From positions 1 through 24,114 of the forward strand of contig JAURZO010000123.1 of NCBI GenBank assembly GCA_030653405.1: a stretch of 24,114 nt of DNA. The letters run 5' to 3'. This document shows, piece by piece, positions 8,019 through 15,990 of this stretch. This stretch comes from Zwartia sp. (GTDB taxonomy: Bacteria; Pseudomonadota; Gammaproteobacteria; Burkholderiales; Burkholderiaceae_B). A program made the position numbers and the translations under genes. Numbering within the stretch: position 1 is the first letter of the stretch; every line of letters starts with the position of its first letter. Below the pieces are notes generated by a model. It had not been told where the DNA came from, ran no database searches, and saw only the letters and a list, made by a program, of their open reading frames with translations.

Positions 8019-8355
8019 TTACTTTCCTTATTGAATCTATTAAGAGCAACTTGCTCGGAATTCAGCTCTTCGATCGGCGAACAATTCACCGCGGGCCGAT
8101 TTTTAAAACTATATGTACTGTCTAACTATATGTACTACCTAGCTATATGTACTACCTGACTTTTGAAGAACTTCATCAGATTAATCTGCTACTCAATCTG
8201 CAGCTAGCCAATGAAAATGAAAGTCAAGCTTAATGCTGAGGAATATTAACATCTACACTTAAAAGTTTAGGTGCCAAAACAACGGATAGGACTGCTGCAC
8301 AAATGAAACTCAACAACCGAAATTCAACAGCCTAATCCGTCATCTTCTAAACCGC
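8019..8355. other. 337-bp non-coding gap between rpoA and rplQ
   Basis: AT-rich and without a credible gene on either strand. It holds three tandem 17-bp repeats (8109-8159), a 6-bp inverted repeat ATCGGC...GCCGAT (8072-8077 and 8094-8099), a 10-bp palindrome AGATTAATCT near 8178, and the small hairpin before rplQ. A TTGACT on the minus strand near 8226 resembles a -35, but no matching -10 lies 16-18 bases on. I see no clear promoter. Confidence 0.6.
8109..8159. repeat. Three tandem copies of a 17-bp repeat
   Basis: Units are CTATATGTACTGTCTAA, CTATATGTACTACCTAG and CTATATGTACTACCTGA. All three share CTATATGTACT, and copies 2 and 3 share the first 15 bases (CTATATGTACTACCT). The array lies between rpoA and rplQ, inside the predicted transcript. 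It could be a slippage-prone minisatellite or a set of protein-binding sites; the sequence alone does not decide. Confidence 0.9.
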
Positions 8356-9339
8356 TTATGGTCTTTCGAGACCCATCGGTGGCCAATTCTCTAACTTCAT
8401 GCCGAGCGTCAAACCGCGCGCAGCAAGTACTTCTTTAATTTCGTTCAATGACTTACGACCGAGGTTTGGAGTCTTAAGCAACTCATTTTCAGTACGCTGA
8501 ATCAAGTCGCCAATGTAATAAATATTCTCTGCCTTGAGGCAGTTAGCGGAACGAACCGTCAACTCGAGATCATCAACAGGGCGCAGAAGCACAGGATCAA
8601 TCTGCGGTGCGCCACGGCTTGGTGCTTCGTAAGAATCACCAGCGCCTTCAAGTGCTGCGAATACAGAGATCTGATCCATGAGAATACGTGCTGACTGACG
8701 CACAGCTTCTTCAGGACTAATAACACCGTTTGTTTCTACGTCAAGAACAAGCTTGTCGAGGTCGGTACGCTGCTCGACACGTGCACTTTCGACTGCATAG
8801 CTGACACGACGGACAGGACTGAAAGAAGCATCAAGCACAACACGACCAATAGTGTGCGCGCGATCATCTATCAAGGCACGAACGTTACCAGGCACGTAAC
8901 CACGACCCTTTTCGACCTTGATCTGCATCTCAAGCTTGCCAGAGTCCGTCAAAGTCGCAATAACTTGTGAAGGATTGACTATTTCAACATCGTGAGGAAG
9001 TTCAATATCAGAGGCCAGAACCAAACCGGCACCTTGCTTACGTAACGTCAGCGTTACTTCGTCGCGGCTATGCAGTTTGAAAACGACGCCCTTAAGATTC
9101 AAAAGAATGTCAACCACGTCCTCACGTACGCCAGGAATCGTCGAATACTCATGCACTACGCCAGTAATCTGAACTTCTGTTGGGGCGTAACCCGACATCG
9201 AAGACAATAAGATGCGACGCAGAGCATTTCCGAGCGTATGGCCATAGCCACGCTCAAAAGGTTCCATGATGATCTTGGCATGATTTGGGCCAACGGGTTC
9301 GACTTCAATCGAACGTGGCTTGAGAAAACCTTGTGACAT
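8356..9339 (-). CDS. rpoA: RNA polymerase subunit alpha
   Basis: 327 residues, the normal length. The N-terminal domain (about 1-235) holds the dimerisation and assembly region with FERGYGHTLGNALRRILLSSM. A short linker leads to the C-terminal domain (about 255-327) with ELTVRSANCLKAENIYYIGDLIQ and LLKTPNLGRKSLNEIKEVL, the face that binds UP elements and activators. The tail is LENWPPMGLERP. It scaffolds beta and beta' assembly. It is in the alpha operon after rpsD, from which a strong hairpin separates it. The ATG at 9339 has AAAGGACTTTTG before it on the minus strand (Shine-Dalgarno AGGA). Confidence 0.98.
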   Translation of the reverse strand: MSQGFLKPRSIEVEPVGPNHAKIIMEPFERGYGHTLGNALRRILLSSMSGYAPTEVQITGVVHEYSTIPGVREDVVDILLNLKGVVFKLHSRDEVTLTLRKQGAGLVLASDIELPHDVEIVNPSQVIATLTDSGKLEMQIKVEKGRGYVPGNVRALIDDRAHTIGRVVLDASFSPVRRVSYAVESARVEQRTDLDKLVLDVETNGVISPEEAVRQSARILMDQISVFAALEGAGDSYEAPSRGAPQIDPVLLRPVDDLELTVRSANCLKAENIYYIGDLIQRTENELLKTPNLGRKSLNEIKEVLAARGLTLGMKLENWPPMGLERP

Positions 9340-9405
9340 AACAAAAGTCCTTTTTCAATACCCTCGGCTCGTTACACCGATAAGGCTGATGGATAAGACA
9401 AACAT

Positions 9406-9444
9406 AAAAAACTGAAGGCGTATGCGACCGAAGTAGCATACGCC
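9406..9444 (-). terminator. Terminator-like hairpin between rpsD and rpoA
   Basis: A perfect 9-bp stem GGCGTATGC (9417-9425) / GCATACGCC (9436-9444) encloses a 10-base loop. On the minus strand the hairpin is followed by TTCAG and then six T (9411-9406). The offset T-run suggests partial termination or mRNA end protection rather than a full stop, because rpoA must be transcribed through it unless it has its own promoter. Confidence 0.6.
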
Positions 9445-9459
9445 ATGAGCAAATGTCGA

Positions 9460-10083
9460 TCAGCGTGAATACAGTTCCACAACCATCGATTCATTAATGT
9501 CGCGAGCGACATCAGCACGATCAGGTACTTGCTTGAACGTACCAACTAATTTAGCAGTATCAACCTCAACCCACTGGGGAAGGCCATTACCAGAAGCTAA
9601 ATCCATTGATTCCCGAATACGCGCTTGCGCTTTGGATTTCTCACGAATGGCAATCACGTCACCAGACTTGATTAACATCGAAGGAATATCAGCTGTACGA
9701 CCGTTTAACTCAATCGCACGATGCGATACAAGTTGGCGAGCCTCGGCGCGCGTAGAACCAAAACCCATACGATAAACAACGTTATCCAAGCGTGACTCGA
9801 GCAACTGAATCAACTGTTCACCGGTGTTACCTTTGCGGCGTTCAGCTTCTGCAAAGTATTTACGGAACTGTTTTTCCATAATTCCGTACATGCGCTTAAG
9901 CTTTTGTTTTTCACGAAGCTGTAAGCCGTAATCAGAAGTACGTGCACCAGAAGTGCGACCATGTTGGCCTGGTTTTGAGTCAAGCTTGCACTTCGACTCA
10001 AGAGAGCGGCGAGCGCTCTTCAAGAAAAGATCGATGCCCTCGCGGCGCGAGAGTTTACATTTGGGACCGGTATAACGTGCCAT
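9460..10083 (-). CDS. rpsD: 30S ribosomal protein S4
   Basis: 207 residues; MARYTGPKCKLSRREGIDLF and KPGQHG are typical S4. It has few cysteines, so it is the zinc-free type. The S4 RNA-binding domain is seen as ESRLDNVVYRMGFGSTRAEARQLVSH (about 95-120). A primary 16S rRNA binder that starts assembly of the 30S body; in enterobacteria it also represses its own operon. It follows rpsK by 11 bp. Confidence 0.98.
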   Translation of the reverse strand: MARYTGPKCKLSRREGIDLFLKSARRSLESKCKLDSKPGQHGRTSGARTSDYGLQLREKQKLKRMYGIMEKQFRKYFAEAERRKGNTGEQLIQLLESRLDNVVYRMGFGSTRAEARQLVSHRAIELNGRTADIPSMLIKSGDVIAIREKSKAQARIRESMDLASGNGLPQWVEVDTAKLVGTFKQVPDRADVARDINESMVVELYSR

Positions 10084-10094
10084 GTGGGTTCCCC

Positions 10095-10496
10095 TTAAAT
10101 ACGACGACGCTTAGGTGGACGGCAACCGTTGTGCGGTACGGGCGTGATATCGGCAATGCTCGATATCTTAATACCCAACGCATTCAACGCACGCACTGAA
10201 GACTCGCGACCTGGACCTGGGCCCTTGATCCGAACTTCAAGTGTCTTGATGCCATATTCAATTGCCACCTTACCAGCCGTTTCAGCAGCAACCTGAGCTG
10301 CGAAAGGCGTAGATTTACGTGAACCCTTGAAACCTGCACCACCAGAAGTTGCCCACGAAAGAGCATTGCCCTGACGGTCAGTAATGGTGATGATCGTGTT
10401 GTTGAAAGAAGCGTGGACATGCGCAATGCCGTCCGACACATTCTTTTTAACTTTTTTGCGAACGCGGGTAGCGCCGCCGGCAGAAGCTTTAGCCAT
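10095..10496 (-). CDS. rpsK: 30S ribosomal protein S11
   Basis: 133 residues, ending PVPHNGCRPPKRRRI, the highly conserved S11 C-terminus that lies on the 30S platform near the Shine-Dalgarno helix; the Asn in HNG is the usual isoaspartate site. The core GIAHVHASFNNTIITITD is standard. It lies between rpsM and rpsD with 11-13 bp gaps, as in other proteobacterial alpha operons. AGAGGATTAG precedes the ATG at 10496. Confidence 0.98.
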   Translation of the reverse strand: MAKASAGGATRVRKKVKKNVSDGIAHVHASFNNTIITITDRQGNALSWATSGGAGFKGSRKSTPFAAQVAAETAGKVAIEYGIKTLEVRIKGPGPGRESSVRALNALGIKISSIADITPVPHNGCRPPKRRRI

Positions 10497-10509
10497 CTTC
10501 TAATCCTCT

Positions 10510-10875
10510 TTATTTCTTCAGGCTTGCAGCAGCGCGACGCGGTCCCTTGCGGGTGCGGGCGTTGGTGCGAGTGCGTTGACCACGTACGGGCAAGCCGCGC
10601 TTATGACGCATGCCACGATAAGTACCCAGATCGATCAATCGCTTAATCGAGAGCTGAACTTCACGTCGCAGATCGCCTTCAACCGAGAACACGCCTACGT
10701 GTTCACGGATGCGCTCGAGTTCTGCGTCGGTGAGATCCTTGACCTTTTTGGAAAGGGGGACGCCAGCAGCTTCACAAATTTTGCGAGAGCGAGTGCGACC
10801 GATGCCAAAAATGGCGGTCAGGCCGATCTCGGCGTGCTGATGTGGCGGAATGTTGATGCCAGCAATACGGGCCAT
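10510..10875 (-). CDS. rpsM: 30S ribosomal protein S13
   Basis: 121 residues starting MARIAGINIPPHQHAEIGLTAIFGIGRTRS. The ATG at 10875 is chosen because AAGGAAC lies 4 bases upstream and the family begins MARIAG; the frame is open 18 codons further up, but that part is not S13-like. The helix-hairpin-helix and the basic tail GQRTRTNARTRKGPRR contact 16S rRNA and the P-site tRNA. S13 also makes intersubunit bridges with L5. First gene of the classical alpha operon; rpmJ ends 17 bp before it. Confidence 0.98.
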   Translation of the reverse strand: MARIAGINIPPHQHAEIGLTAIFGIGRTRSRKICEAAGVPLSKKVKDLTDAELERIREHVGVFSVEGDLRREVQLSIKRLIDLGTYRGMRHKRGLPVRGQRTRTNARTRKGPRRAAASLKK

Positions 10876-10892
10876 GACTGTTCCTTGATGTA

Positions 10893-11006
10893 TTAACCTT
10901 GACGCTGCTTGTGACGCGGGTCGGTGCAAATGACGCGCACCACGCCGTGACGTTTAATAATTTTGCAGTTGCGGCAAATCCGCTTAACCGATGCCATTAC
11001 TTTCAT
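10893..11006 (-). CDS. rpmJ: 50S ribosomal protein L36
   Basis: A 37-residue gene: MKVMASVKRICRNCKIIKRH is followed by a second half ending CTDPRHKQRQG. The zinc ligands C11, C14, C27 and H32 are all present, so it is the zinc-binding (C+) form. One residue shorter than E. coli L36. It sits in its usual place between infA and rpsM. ATG at 11006, stop TAA at 10895-10893, with AGGAG shortly upstream. Confidence 0.95.
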   Translation of the reverse strand: MKVMASVKRICRNCKIIKRHGVVRVICTDPRHKQRQG

Positions 11007-11039
11007 GGTTGACTCCTGTTATCTTCGTAACCCGGCCGC

Positions 11040-11258
11040 TCATTTGGAGCGGAATACGATTCTGGCGCGCGTTAAGTCATAGGGTGTAAGTTCCACTGTA
11101 ACTTTATCGCCCGGCAAAATCCGGATGTAGTGCATACGCATCTTGCCAGAAATGTGACCAAGAACTACATGGCCATTTTCTAACTTGACACGAAAAGTTG
11201 CGTTAGGGAGATTCTCAAGAATCTCACCTTGCATCTGAATGACGTCGTCCTTTGACAT
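11040..11258 (-). CDS. infA: Translation initiation factor IF-1
   Basis: 72 residues, the exact usual length; an S1-like OB fold with NATFRVKLENGHVVLGHISGKMR and YIRILPGDKVTVELTPYDL. It binds the 30S A site with IF-2 and IF-3 during initiation. It lies 9 bp after the end of secY and before rpmJ, the common betaproteobacterial order. Confidence 0.98.
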   Translation of the reverse strand: MSKDDVIQMQGEILENLPNATFRVKLENGHVVLGHISGKMRMHYIRILPGDKVTVELTPYDLTRARIVFRSK

Positions 11259-11267
11259 TGCTCTCGC

Positions 11268-12593
11268 TTATCTCATTGGTAAATTCGCGCCCTTGAAGTT
11301 AGCCTTCTTGAGCAATGAATCGTACTGGTGAGACATCATGTAGGCTTGAACCTGTGCCATGAAGTCCATCGTAACTACAACAATAATCAGCAAAGAGGTT
11401 CCGCCAAAATAAAACGGTACATTCCAACGCATGACTAAAAATTCTGGTAACAAACACACCACTGTGATGTACAAGGCGCCAGCCAAAGTCAAACGCATCA
11501 AAATCTTATCGATGAATCGTGCGGTTTGTTCACCGGGACGGATGCCAGGTACAAAAGCACCACTTTTCTTCAGATTGTCTGCTGTTTCACGGCTATTAAA
11601 CACAAGCGCCGTTTAAAAAAAGCAGAAGAAAATAATTGCGGTTGCATACAACGTAATGTAGAGCGGTTGACGAGGCGCAAGCGCAGCCGCTAAATCACCA
11701 AGCCATCTCATACTTTCGGCGCTTGAAAACCAACTTGCAATTGTGGCCGGAAACAAAATGATCGATGAAGCAAAAATCGGGGGAATCACACCAGCCATAT
11801 TCAGTTTCAGTGGAAGGTGAGATGTTTGACCACCGTATACCTTGTTACCCACCTGTCGCTTAGCATAGTTAACAGTAATCTTGCGTTGACCACGTTCAAC
11901 CAAAACCACGAAGGCTGTAACTAGAACAACCAAAGTCACAATAAACAAGGCCGAAAAACCAGACATTGCATTGGTACGAACAAGATCAAGTAAACCAGCT
12001 AATGCGCTTGGAAGACCCGCAACAATACCTGCGAAAATAAGGATTGAAATTCCATTTCCCAATCCACGCTCTGTAATTTGCTCACCCAACCACATCACGA
12101 ACATTGTTCCTGTAACTAGCGTCACAATAGTCGTCAATCTAAACATCACACCAGGCTCAATCACCAGTCCTGGTTGAGACTCAAGGGCAATTGAAATACC
12201 AACCGCTTGAACAAGTGCTAAACCAACAGTTCCGTAACGGGTGTACTGCGTTATCTTACGGCGACCTGCTTCACCGTCTTTTTTAATTGCCTCAAGTGTC
12301 GGAACGACAACTGACATCAGCTGCATGATGATCGAAGCAGAGATGTAAGGCATGATACCTAAAGCGAATATAGAGAATCGCTCAAGCGCACCACCTGAAA
12401 ACATATTAAACAGGCCGAGTATTCCGCCCTGGTTCTCACGAAACAAGTCTGCCAAGGCATCTGGATTGATGCCTGGAACAGGAACGTGCGTACCCAGGCG
12501 GTAAACCACCAGTGCGAGCACAAGAAACACGAGACGACGCTTTAAGTCGCCGTAACGTGATCCAGTTTTTCCTGCGGACTGTGCTGTTGCCAT
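11268..12593 (-). pseudogene. secY: Preprotein translocase subunit SecY, interrupted by an in-frame TAA
   Basis: The first part (ATG 12593, 326 codons) is normal SecY from GDLKRRLVFLVLALVVYRLG through the plug and TM segments to AIIFFCFF in TM8. It then meets TAA at 11615-11613. The next codons in the same frame read TALVFNSRETADNLKKSGAF and continue to the normal C-terminus MR at 11268, with TM9, TM10 and the RPGEQT region of the SecA/ribosome-binding loop. SecY normally reads FFCFFYTALVFN here, so a conserved Tyr (TAT or TAC) has become TAA by one base; no frame is lost. The stop follows a run of seven T. SecY is the essential channel of SecYEG, and a product ending in TM8 should not work. 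A sequencing or assembly error is the first explanation. Flanks are intact: rplO ends 13 bp before, infA begins 9 bp after. Confidence 0.93.
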
Positions 12594-12606
12594 TCTCTAA
12601 TCCGTC

Positions 12607-13047
12607 TTAAGCAATCGAACCGCCGGCGGCTTCAATTGAAGCACGCGCACCTGCCGAAGCACCAATGCCTTTAAGAGACACTTTGCGGGACAACTCACCA
12701 GATTTGAAAACTTTGACGTAGCGAACTTGCGTGCCAACCACACCAGCCTGCTTGAGAACCTGCACGTCAATTTCTTCGACTGGCAAGGCCTGCAAGTCAG
12801 ACAAACGAACTTGTGCGTACAAATGACCGTCGAGTGTGGAAAAACCACGCTTAGGCAAACGGCGCTGCAAAGGCATTTGACCGCCTTCAAAACCAACTTT
12901 ATGGAAACCACCAGCACGAGACTTTTGGCCCTTATGACCGCGACCGGCTGTCTTGCCCAAACCTGAACCGATACCACGACCTACACGACGCTTTGCGTGT
13001 GTTGAGCCTTCGGCTGGCTTAAGAGTATTCAGTTGAGTAATCGACAT
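12607..13047 (-). CDS. rplO: 50S ribosomal protein L15
   Basis: 146 residues. The N-terminal extension KRRVGRGIGSGLGKTAGRGHKG is the Gly/Arg-rich L15 tail that threads into 23S rRNA; KVGFEGGQMPLQRRLPKRGF is the second hallmark. A late assembly protein of the 50S subunit. It precedes secY, as in the spc operons of most bacteria. Confidence 0.98.
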   Translation of the reverse strand: MSITQLNTLKPAEGSTHAKRRVGRGIGSGLGKTAGRGHKGQKSRAGGFHKVGFEGGQMPLQRRLPKRGFSTLDGHLYAQVRLSDLQALPVEEIDVQVLKQAGVVGTQVRYVKVFKSGELSRKVSLKGIGASAGARASIEAAGGSIA

Positions 13048-13058
13048 CGTGATTCCTT

Positions 13059-13244
13059 TCAGACGTCCGAAACAGTCACGAGATAATCAACTTTGTTGAT
13101 CATTCCGCGAACTTCGGGTGTATCTTTCAGCACTTTGCTGCTGTTGACACGACGAAGACCAAGGCCACGTACGGTGTCGCGATGATCCTGCTTGGTACCG
13201 ATGGTCGAGCGGACCAGGGTGACTTTGACTAGTTTTTCAGCCAT
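13059..13244 (-). CDS. rpmD: 50S ribosomal protein L30
   Basis: 61 residues of the single-domain bacterial L30: KLVKVTLVRSTIGTKQDHRD and GLGLRRVNSSKVLKDTPEVRGM. It starts 3 bp after the rpsE stop, so it is likely translationally coupled, and lies 11 bp before rplO. Confidence 0.97.
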   Translation of the reverse strand: MAEKLVKVTLVRSTIGTKQDHRDTVRGLGLRRVNSSKVLKDTPEVRGMINKVDYLVTVSDV

Positions 13245-13247
13245 GAC

Positions 13248-13766
13248 TTACCCCAAAATCTCTTCGACGGTCTTGCCGCGTTTAGCAGCAACTTCCGACG
13301 GTGTGTGCGAAGCGCGCAAGCCGTTAAGCGTCGCACGAACCATGTTGTAAGGATTGCTCGAACCAAGGCTCTTGGCCACGACGTTACGAACGCCCATTAC
13401 ATCAAAAATAGCGCGCATTGGACCACCAGCAATTACGCCAGTACCTTCAGCTGCCGGAGAAATCAAGACAGTAGAAGCGCCATGCTTGCCAACGACAGTG
13501 TGATGCAAAGTACCGTTCTTCAGAGCAACCTTAAACAGTTCGCGACGCGCCTGCTCCATTGCCTTTTGAACTGCAACAGGGACTTCGCGAGCTTTACCCT
13601 TGCCCATACCGACTCGACCATCACCGTCACCGACAACGGTCAGTGCGGCAAAGCTCATGGTACGACCACCTTTAACGACTTTACTGACGCGGTTAACCGC
13701 AATCATTTTTTCGCGAAGGCCGTCATCACGCTCTTCTGGAGCGTTCTTGCGTTGTTCTTTAGCCAT
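13248..13766 (-). CDS. rpsE: 30S ribosomal protein S5
   Basis: 172 residues. The double-stranded RNA-binding-like N-terminal half has VNRVSKVVKGGRTMSFAAL, and the second half begins with VGDGDGRVGMGKGKAREVPVAV. Those loops influence decoding accuracy (the ram and spectinomycin-resistance region in E. coli). It lies between rplR and rpmD. A 395-codon open frame on the opposite strand across rpsE-rplR-rplF is a shadow. Confidence 0.98.
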   Translation of the reverse strand: MAKEQRKNAPEERDDGLREKMIAVNRVSKVVKGGRTMSFAALTVVGDGDGRVGMGKGKAREVPVAVQKAMEQARRELFKVALKNGTLHHTVVGKHGASTVLISPAAEGTGVIAGGPMRAIFDVMGVRNVVAKSLGSSNPYNMVRATLNGLRASHTPSEVAAKRGKTVEEILG

Positions 13767-13781
13767 TTGACTGTTCCTCGC

Positions 13782-14147
13782 TTAAAACTTCAGGCCGGCT
13801 TCACGCGCGGCATCGGCCAGGGCTTTTACACGGCCGTGGTAACGGAAACCCGAACGATCGAAAGCGACAAGCTCAATACCAGCAGCTTTTGCCTTCTCTG
13901 CAACACGCTTACCGATCAGAGTTGCCGCAGCAGCGTTGCCACCACGACCAGACTGACCTGCAAGTTGCAGACGCACTTCTGGCTCAACGGTCGAAGCCGA
14001 AACCAGAACACGATCGCCTTCGGGCGAAATAATGTTTGCATAAATGTGCAGATTCGAGCGGAAAACCTGGAGGCGATTAACTCGCAACTCAGCGATTTTC
14101 TTACGCGTCGGAACCGCACGACGCAAACGGGAAATTTTTTTGTCCAT
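13782..14147 (-). CDS. rplR: 50S ribosomal protein L18
   Basis: 121 residues. RNRLQVFRSN-type motif seen as VNRLQVFRSNLHIYANII, and the C-terminal FDRSGFRYHGRVKALADAAREAGLKF is the conserved L18 end. It binds 5S rRNA with L5 and L25 in the central protuberance. It sits between rplF and rpsE in standard spc order. Confidence 0.98.
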   Translation of the reverse strand: MDKKISRLRRAVPTRKKIAELRVNRLQVFRSNLHIYANIISPEGDRVLVSASTVEPEVRLQLAGQSGRGGNAAAATLIGKRVAEKAKAAGIELVAFDRSGFRYHGRVKALADAAREAGLKF

Positions 14148-14168
14148 GATCTTTCCTTGTTTGCGCGA

Positions 14169-14702
14169 TTATTTCTTCTTGGTTTCTTTGATGATGACGT
14201 GCTCATCAACGTAACGTACACCTTTGCCTTTGTAAGGCTCTGGCGGACGGTATGCGCGGATTTCAGCAGCCACCTGACCCACAACCTGCTTGTCCGAACC
14301 TTTGAGAATAATTTCCGTCTGGGTTGGGCATTCGGCTTTTACGCCTTCAGGCATTGGATGAATGACATCATGAGAAAAACCAAGTTGCAATTTGATCGCG
14401 TTACCCTGAACTGCAGCGCGGTAACCCACACCAACCAGAGTCAACTTGCGTTCGAAACCTTTGCTGACACCCGTAACCATATTTGCAACTAGTGCACGTA
14501 AGGTTCCTGACATCGCTTTAGCTTCACGTGAATCATCAGCAACGATGAAAGACAGTTTGCCAGCATCTTCATTAACAATAACGTTACCAATCAAAGTTTG
14601 ACTTAAAGTGCCCAAAGGACCTTTAACAGTGATTTGATCGGCTTTAATTACTGCCTCGACGCCCTTAGGCAATTCGACGGGGTATTTAGCTATACGTGAC
14701 AT
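14169..14702 (-). CDS. rplF: 50S ribosomal protein L6
   Basis: 177 residues with the duplicated L6 fold: MSRIAKYPVELPKGVEAVI at the start and the signature region PEPYKGKGVRYVDEHVIIKETKKK at the end. It binds near the sarcin-ricin loop and the factor-binding site. 12 bp separate it from rpsH. Confidence 0.98.
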   Translation of the reverse strand: MSRIAKYPVELPKGVEAVIKADQITVKGPLGTLSQTLIGNVIVNEDAGKLSFIVADDSREAKAMSGTLRALVANMVTGVSKGFERKLTLVGVGYRAAVQGNAIKLQLGFSHDVIHPMPEGVKAECPTQTEIILKGSDKQVVGQVAAEIRAYRPPEPYKGKGVRYVDEHVIIKETKKK

Positions 14703-14714
14703 TCGGTATTCTCC

Positions 14715-15110
14715 TTAAGCCACGTAGCAGAGGACTTCGCCGCCCACGCCATTGGCGCGTGCTTTGCGATCAGTCATGACGCCACGTGAAGTGGAGACAA
14801 TAGCAACACCCAGACCATTCATAACCTGAGGGATGCTTCCGTTGCCTTTGTAAATACGCAAACCAGGGCGCGAAACGCGTTCGATGCGCTCGATCACTGG
14901 ACGACCAGCGTAATACTTAAGTGTGATTTCAAGCTCAGGCTTTTGCGCTGTGCCTTTAATCTTAAAACCATCGACATAACCTTCGTCCTGAAGCACAGCA
15001 GCAATTGCTACCTTAAGCTTGGAGGAGGGCATGGTCACCGATGTCTTATCTACCTGCTGCGCATTACGAATGCGAGTCAGCATATCGGCGATTGGGTCGC
15101 TCATGCTCAT
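14715..15110 (-). CDS. rpsH: 30S ribosomal protein S8
   Basis: 131 residues: MSMSDPIADMLTRIRNAQ at the start and the C-terminal signature STSRGVMTDRKARANGVGGE. I keep the first ATG (15110), as in E. coli MSMQDPIADM; the third codon is also ATG. S8 binds helix 21 of 16S rRNA and in E. coli represses the spc operon by binding the rplE (L5) mRNA region. Whether such a site exists here was not determined. Confidence 0.98.
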   Translation of the reverse strand: MSMSDPIADMLTRIRNAQQVDKTSVTMPSSKLKVAIAAVLQDEGYVDGFKIKGTAQKPELEITLKYYAGRPVIERIERVSRPGLRIYKGNGSIPQVMNGLGVAIVSTSRGVMTDRKARANGVGGEVLCYVA

Positions 15111-15121
15111 GTTTTATTCTC

Positions 15122-15427
15122 CTACCAGCTAGCTTTGGTCATGCCGGGAATTTCACCCTTCATAGCCAATTCGCGTAGTTTCATGCGGCCAAGTCCGAAC
15201 TTGCGGAAGACTCCGCGAGCGCGTCCCGTAATTGCACAGCGATTACGCTGGCGAATAGGACTTGCATTGCGTGGAAGCTGCTGAATTTTCAGCCTTGCTT
15301 CGTAACGCTCTTCGTCGGTCTTGGATGAATCATCGATGATTGCCTTAAGAGCAGCGCGTTTAGCAGCAAATTTCTCAGCTGTTTTAACACGCTTAACATC
15401 GCGATTGATCATTGATAGTTTTGCCAC
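15122..15427 (-). CDS. rpsN: 30S ribosomal protein S14
   Basis: 101 residues, the long zinc-free type: MAKLSMINRDVKRVKTAEKF, then LPRNASPIRQRNRCAITGR and the C-terminus GEIPGMTKASW. Only one cysteine remains where the short form has a zinc ribbon. It binds the 30S head with S3 and S10. Normal place between rplE and rpsH. Confidence 0.98.
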   Translation of the reverse strand: MAKLSMINRDVKRVKTAEKFAAKRAALKAIIDDSSKTDEERYEARLKIQQLPRNASPIRQRNRCAITGRARGVFRKFGLGRMKLRELAMKGEIPGMTKASW

Positions 15428-15438
15428 GTCTGCGCCCC

Positions 15439-15978
15439 TTAGTTGCGGAACGGGAAGCTAAACGCTGTTAACAGCGCTTTGGCTTCTTCGTCGGTCTTAG
15501 CGGTCGTGGTGATGCTGATGTTCATCCCACGCAACACATCGATTTTGTCGTATTCAATCTCGGGGAAAATAATTTGCTCTTTCACACCGATGTTGTAGTT
15601 GCCGCGACCATCAAATGCACGACCTGAAATTCCGCGGAAGTCACGAACGCGTGGCAAAGCCACCGAAACCAGACGATCGAGAAATTCGTACATGCGCTGA
15701 CCACGCAGAGTCACCATGCAACCAATCGGGTAGTCTTCACGGATTTTGAAAGCCGCAATCGCTTTTTTGGTTTTGGTGATCACTGGTTTTTGTCCAGCAA
15801 TTTTAGTTAAATCTGAAACAGCATGATCGATGACTTTTTTGTCAGCAACCGCTTCAGATACACCCATATTGAGCGTAACTTTTAAGACACGTGGAACTTG
15901 CATCACGCTCTTGTAGCCAAACTGCTCAAGCATTGCAGGTGCAATCTTTTGAAGATAGAGTTCTTGGAAACGAGACAT
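15439..15978 (-). CDS. rplE: 50S ribosomal protein L5
   Basis: 179 residues. Hallmarks: VLKVTLNMGVSEAVADKKV, GQKPVITKTKKAIAAFKIRE, and ISGRAFDGRGNYNIGVKEQ. It carries 5S rRNA into the central protuberance and contacts S13 and the P-site tRNA. 12 bp after rplX and 11 bp before rpsN. Confidence 0.98.
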   Translation of the reverse strand: MSRFQELYLQKIAPAMLEQFGYKSVMQVPRVLKVTLNMGVSEAVADKKVIDHAVSDLTKIAGQKPVITKTKKAIAAFKIREDYPIGCMVTLRGQRMYEFLDRLVSVALPRVRDFRGISGRAFDGRGNYNIGVKEQIIFPEIEYDKIDVLRGMNISITTTAKTDEEAKALLTAFSFPFRN

Positions 15979-15990
15979 ATCAATTGCCCC

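Noticed and set aside
8019..8355. A CRISPR-like array in the rpoA-rplQ gap
   Set aside because: The 17-bp units are directly tandem with no unique spacers, and no cas gene is present.
11268..11603. A separate gene for the C-terminal SecY part, starting at GTG 11603
   Set aside because: It is in frame with the upstream part, has no ribosome binding site and matches the SecY C-terminus, so it is the rest of the same gene.
11613..11621. Programmed frameshift at the T7-A3 run in secY
   Set aside because: The upstream and downstream parts are already in the same frame, so a -1 or +1 shift would not restore the protein; the problem is a stop codon, not a frame change.
13305..14492. A 395-codon open frame on the plus strand
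   Set aside because: It runs antisense through rpsE, rplR and rplF, including the gaps between them; all three are certain genes and the antisense product (rich in Thr, Asn and Arg) has no recognisable domain.
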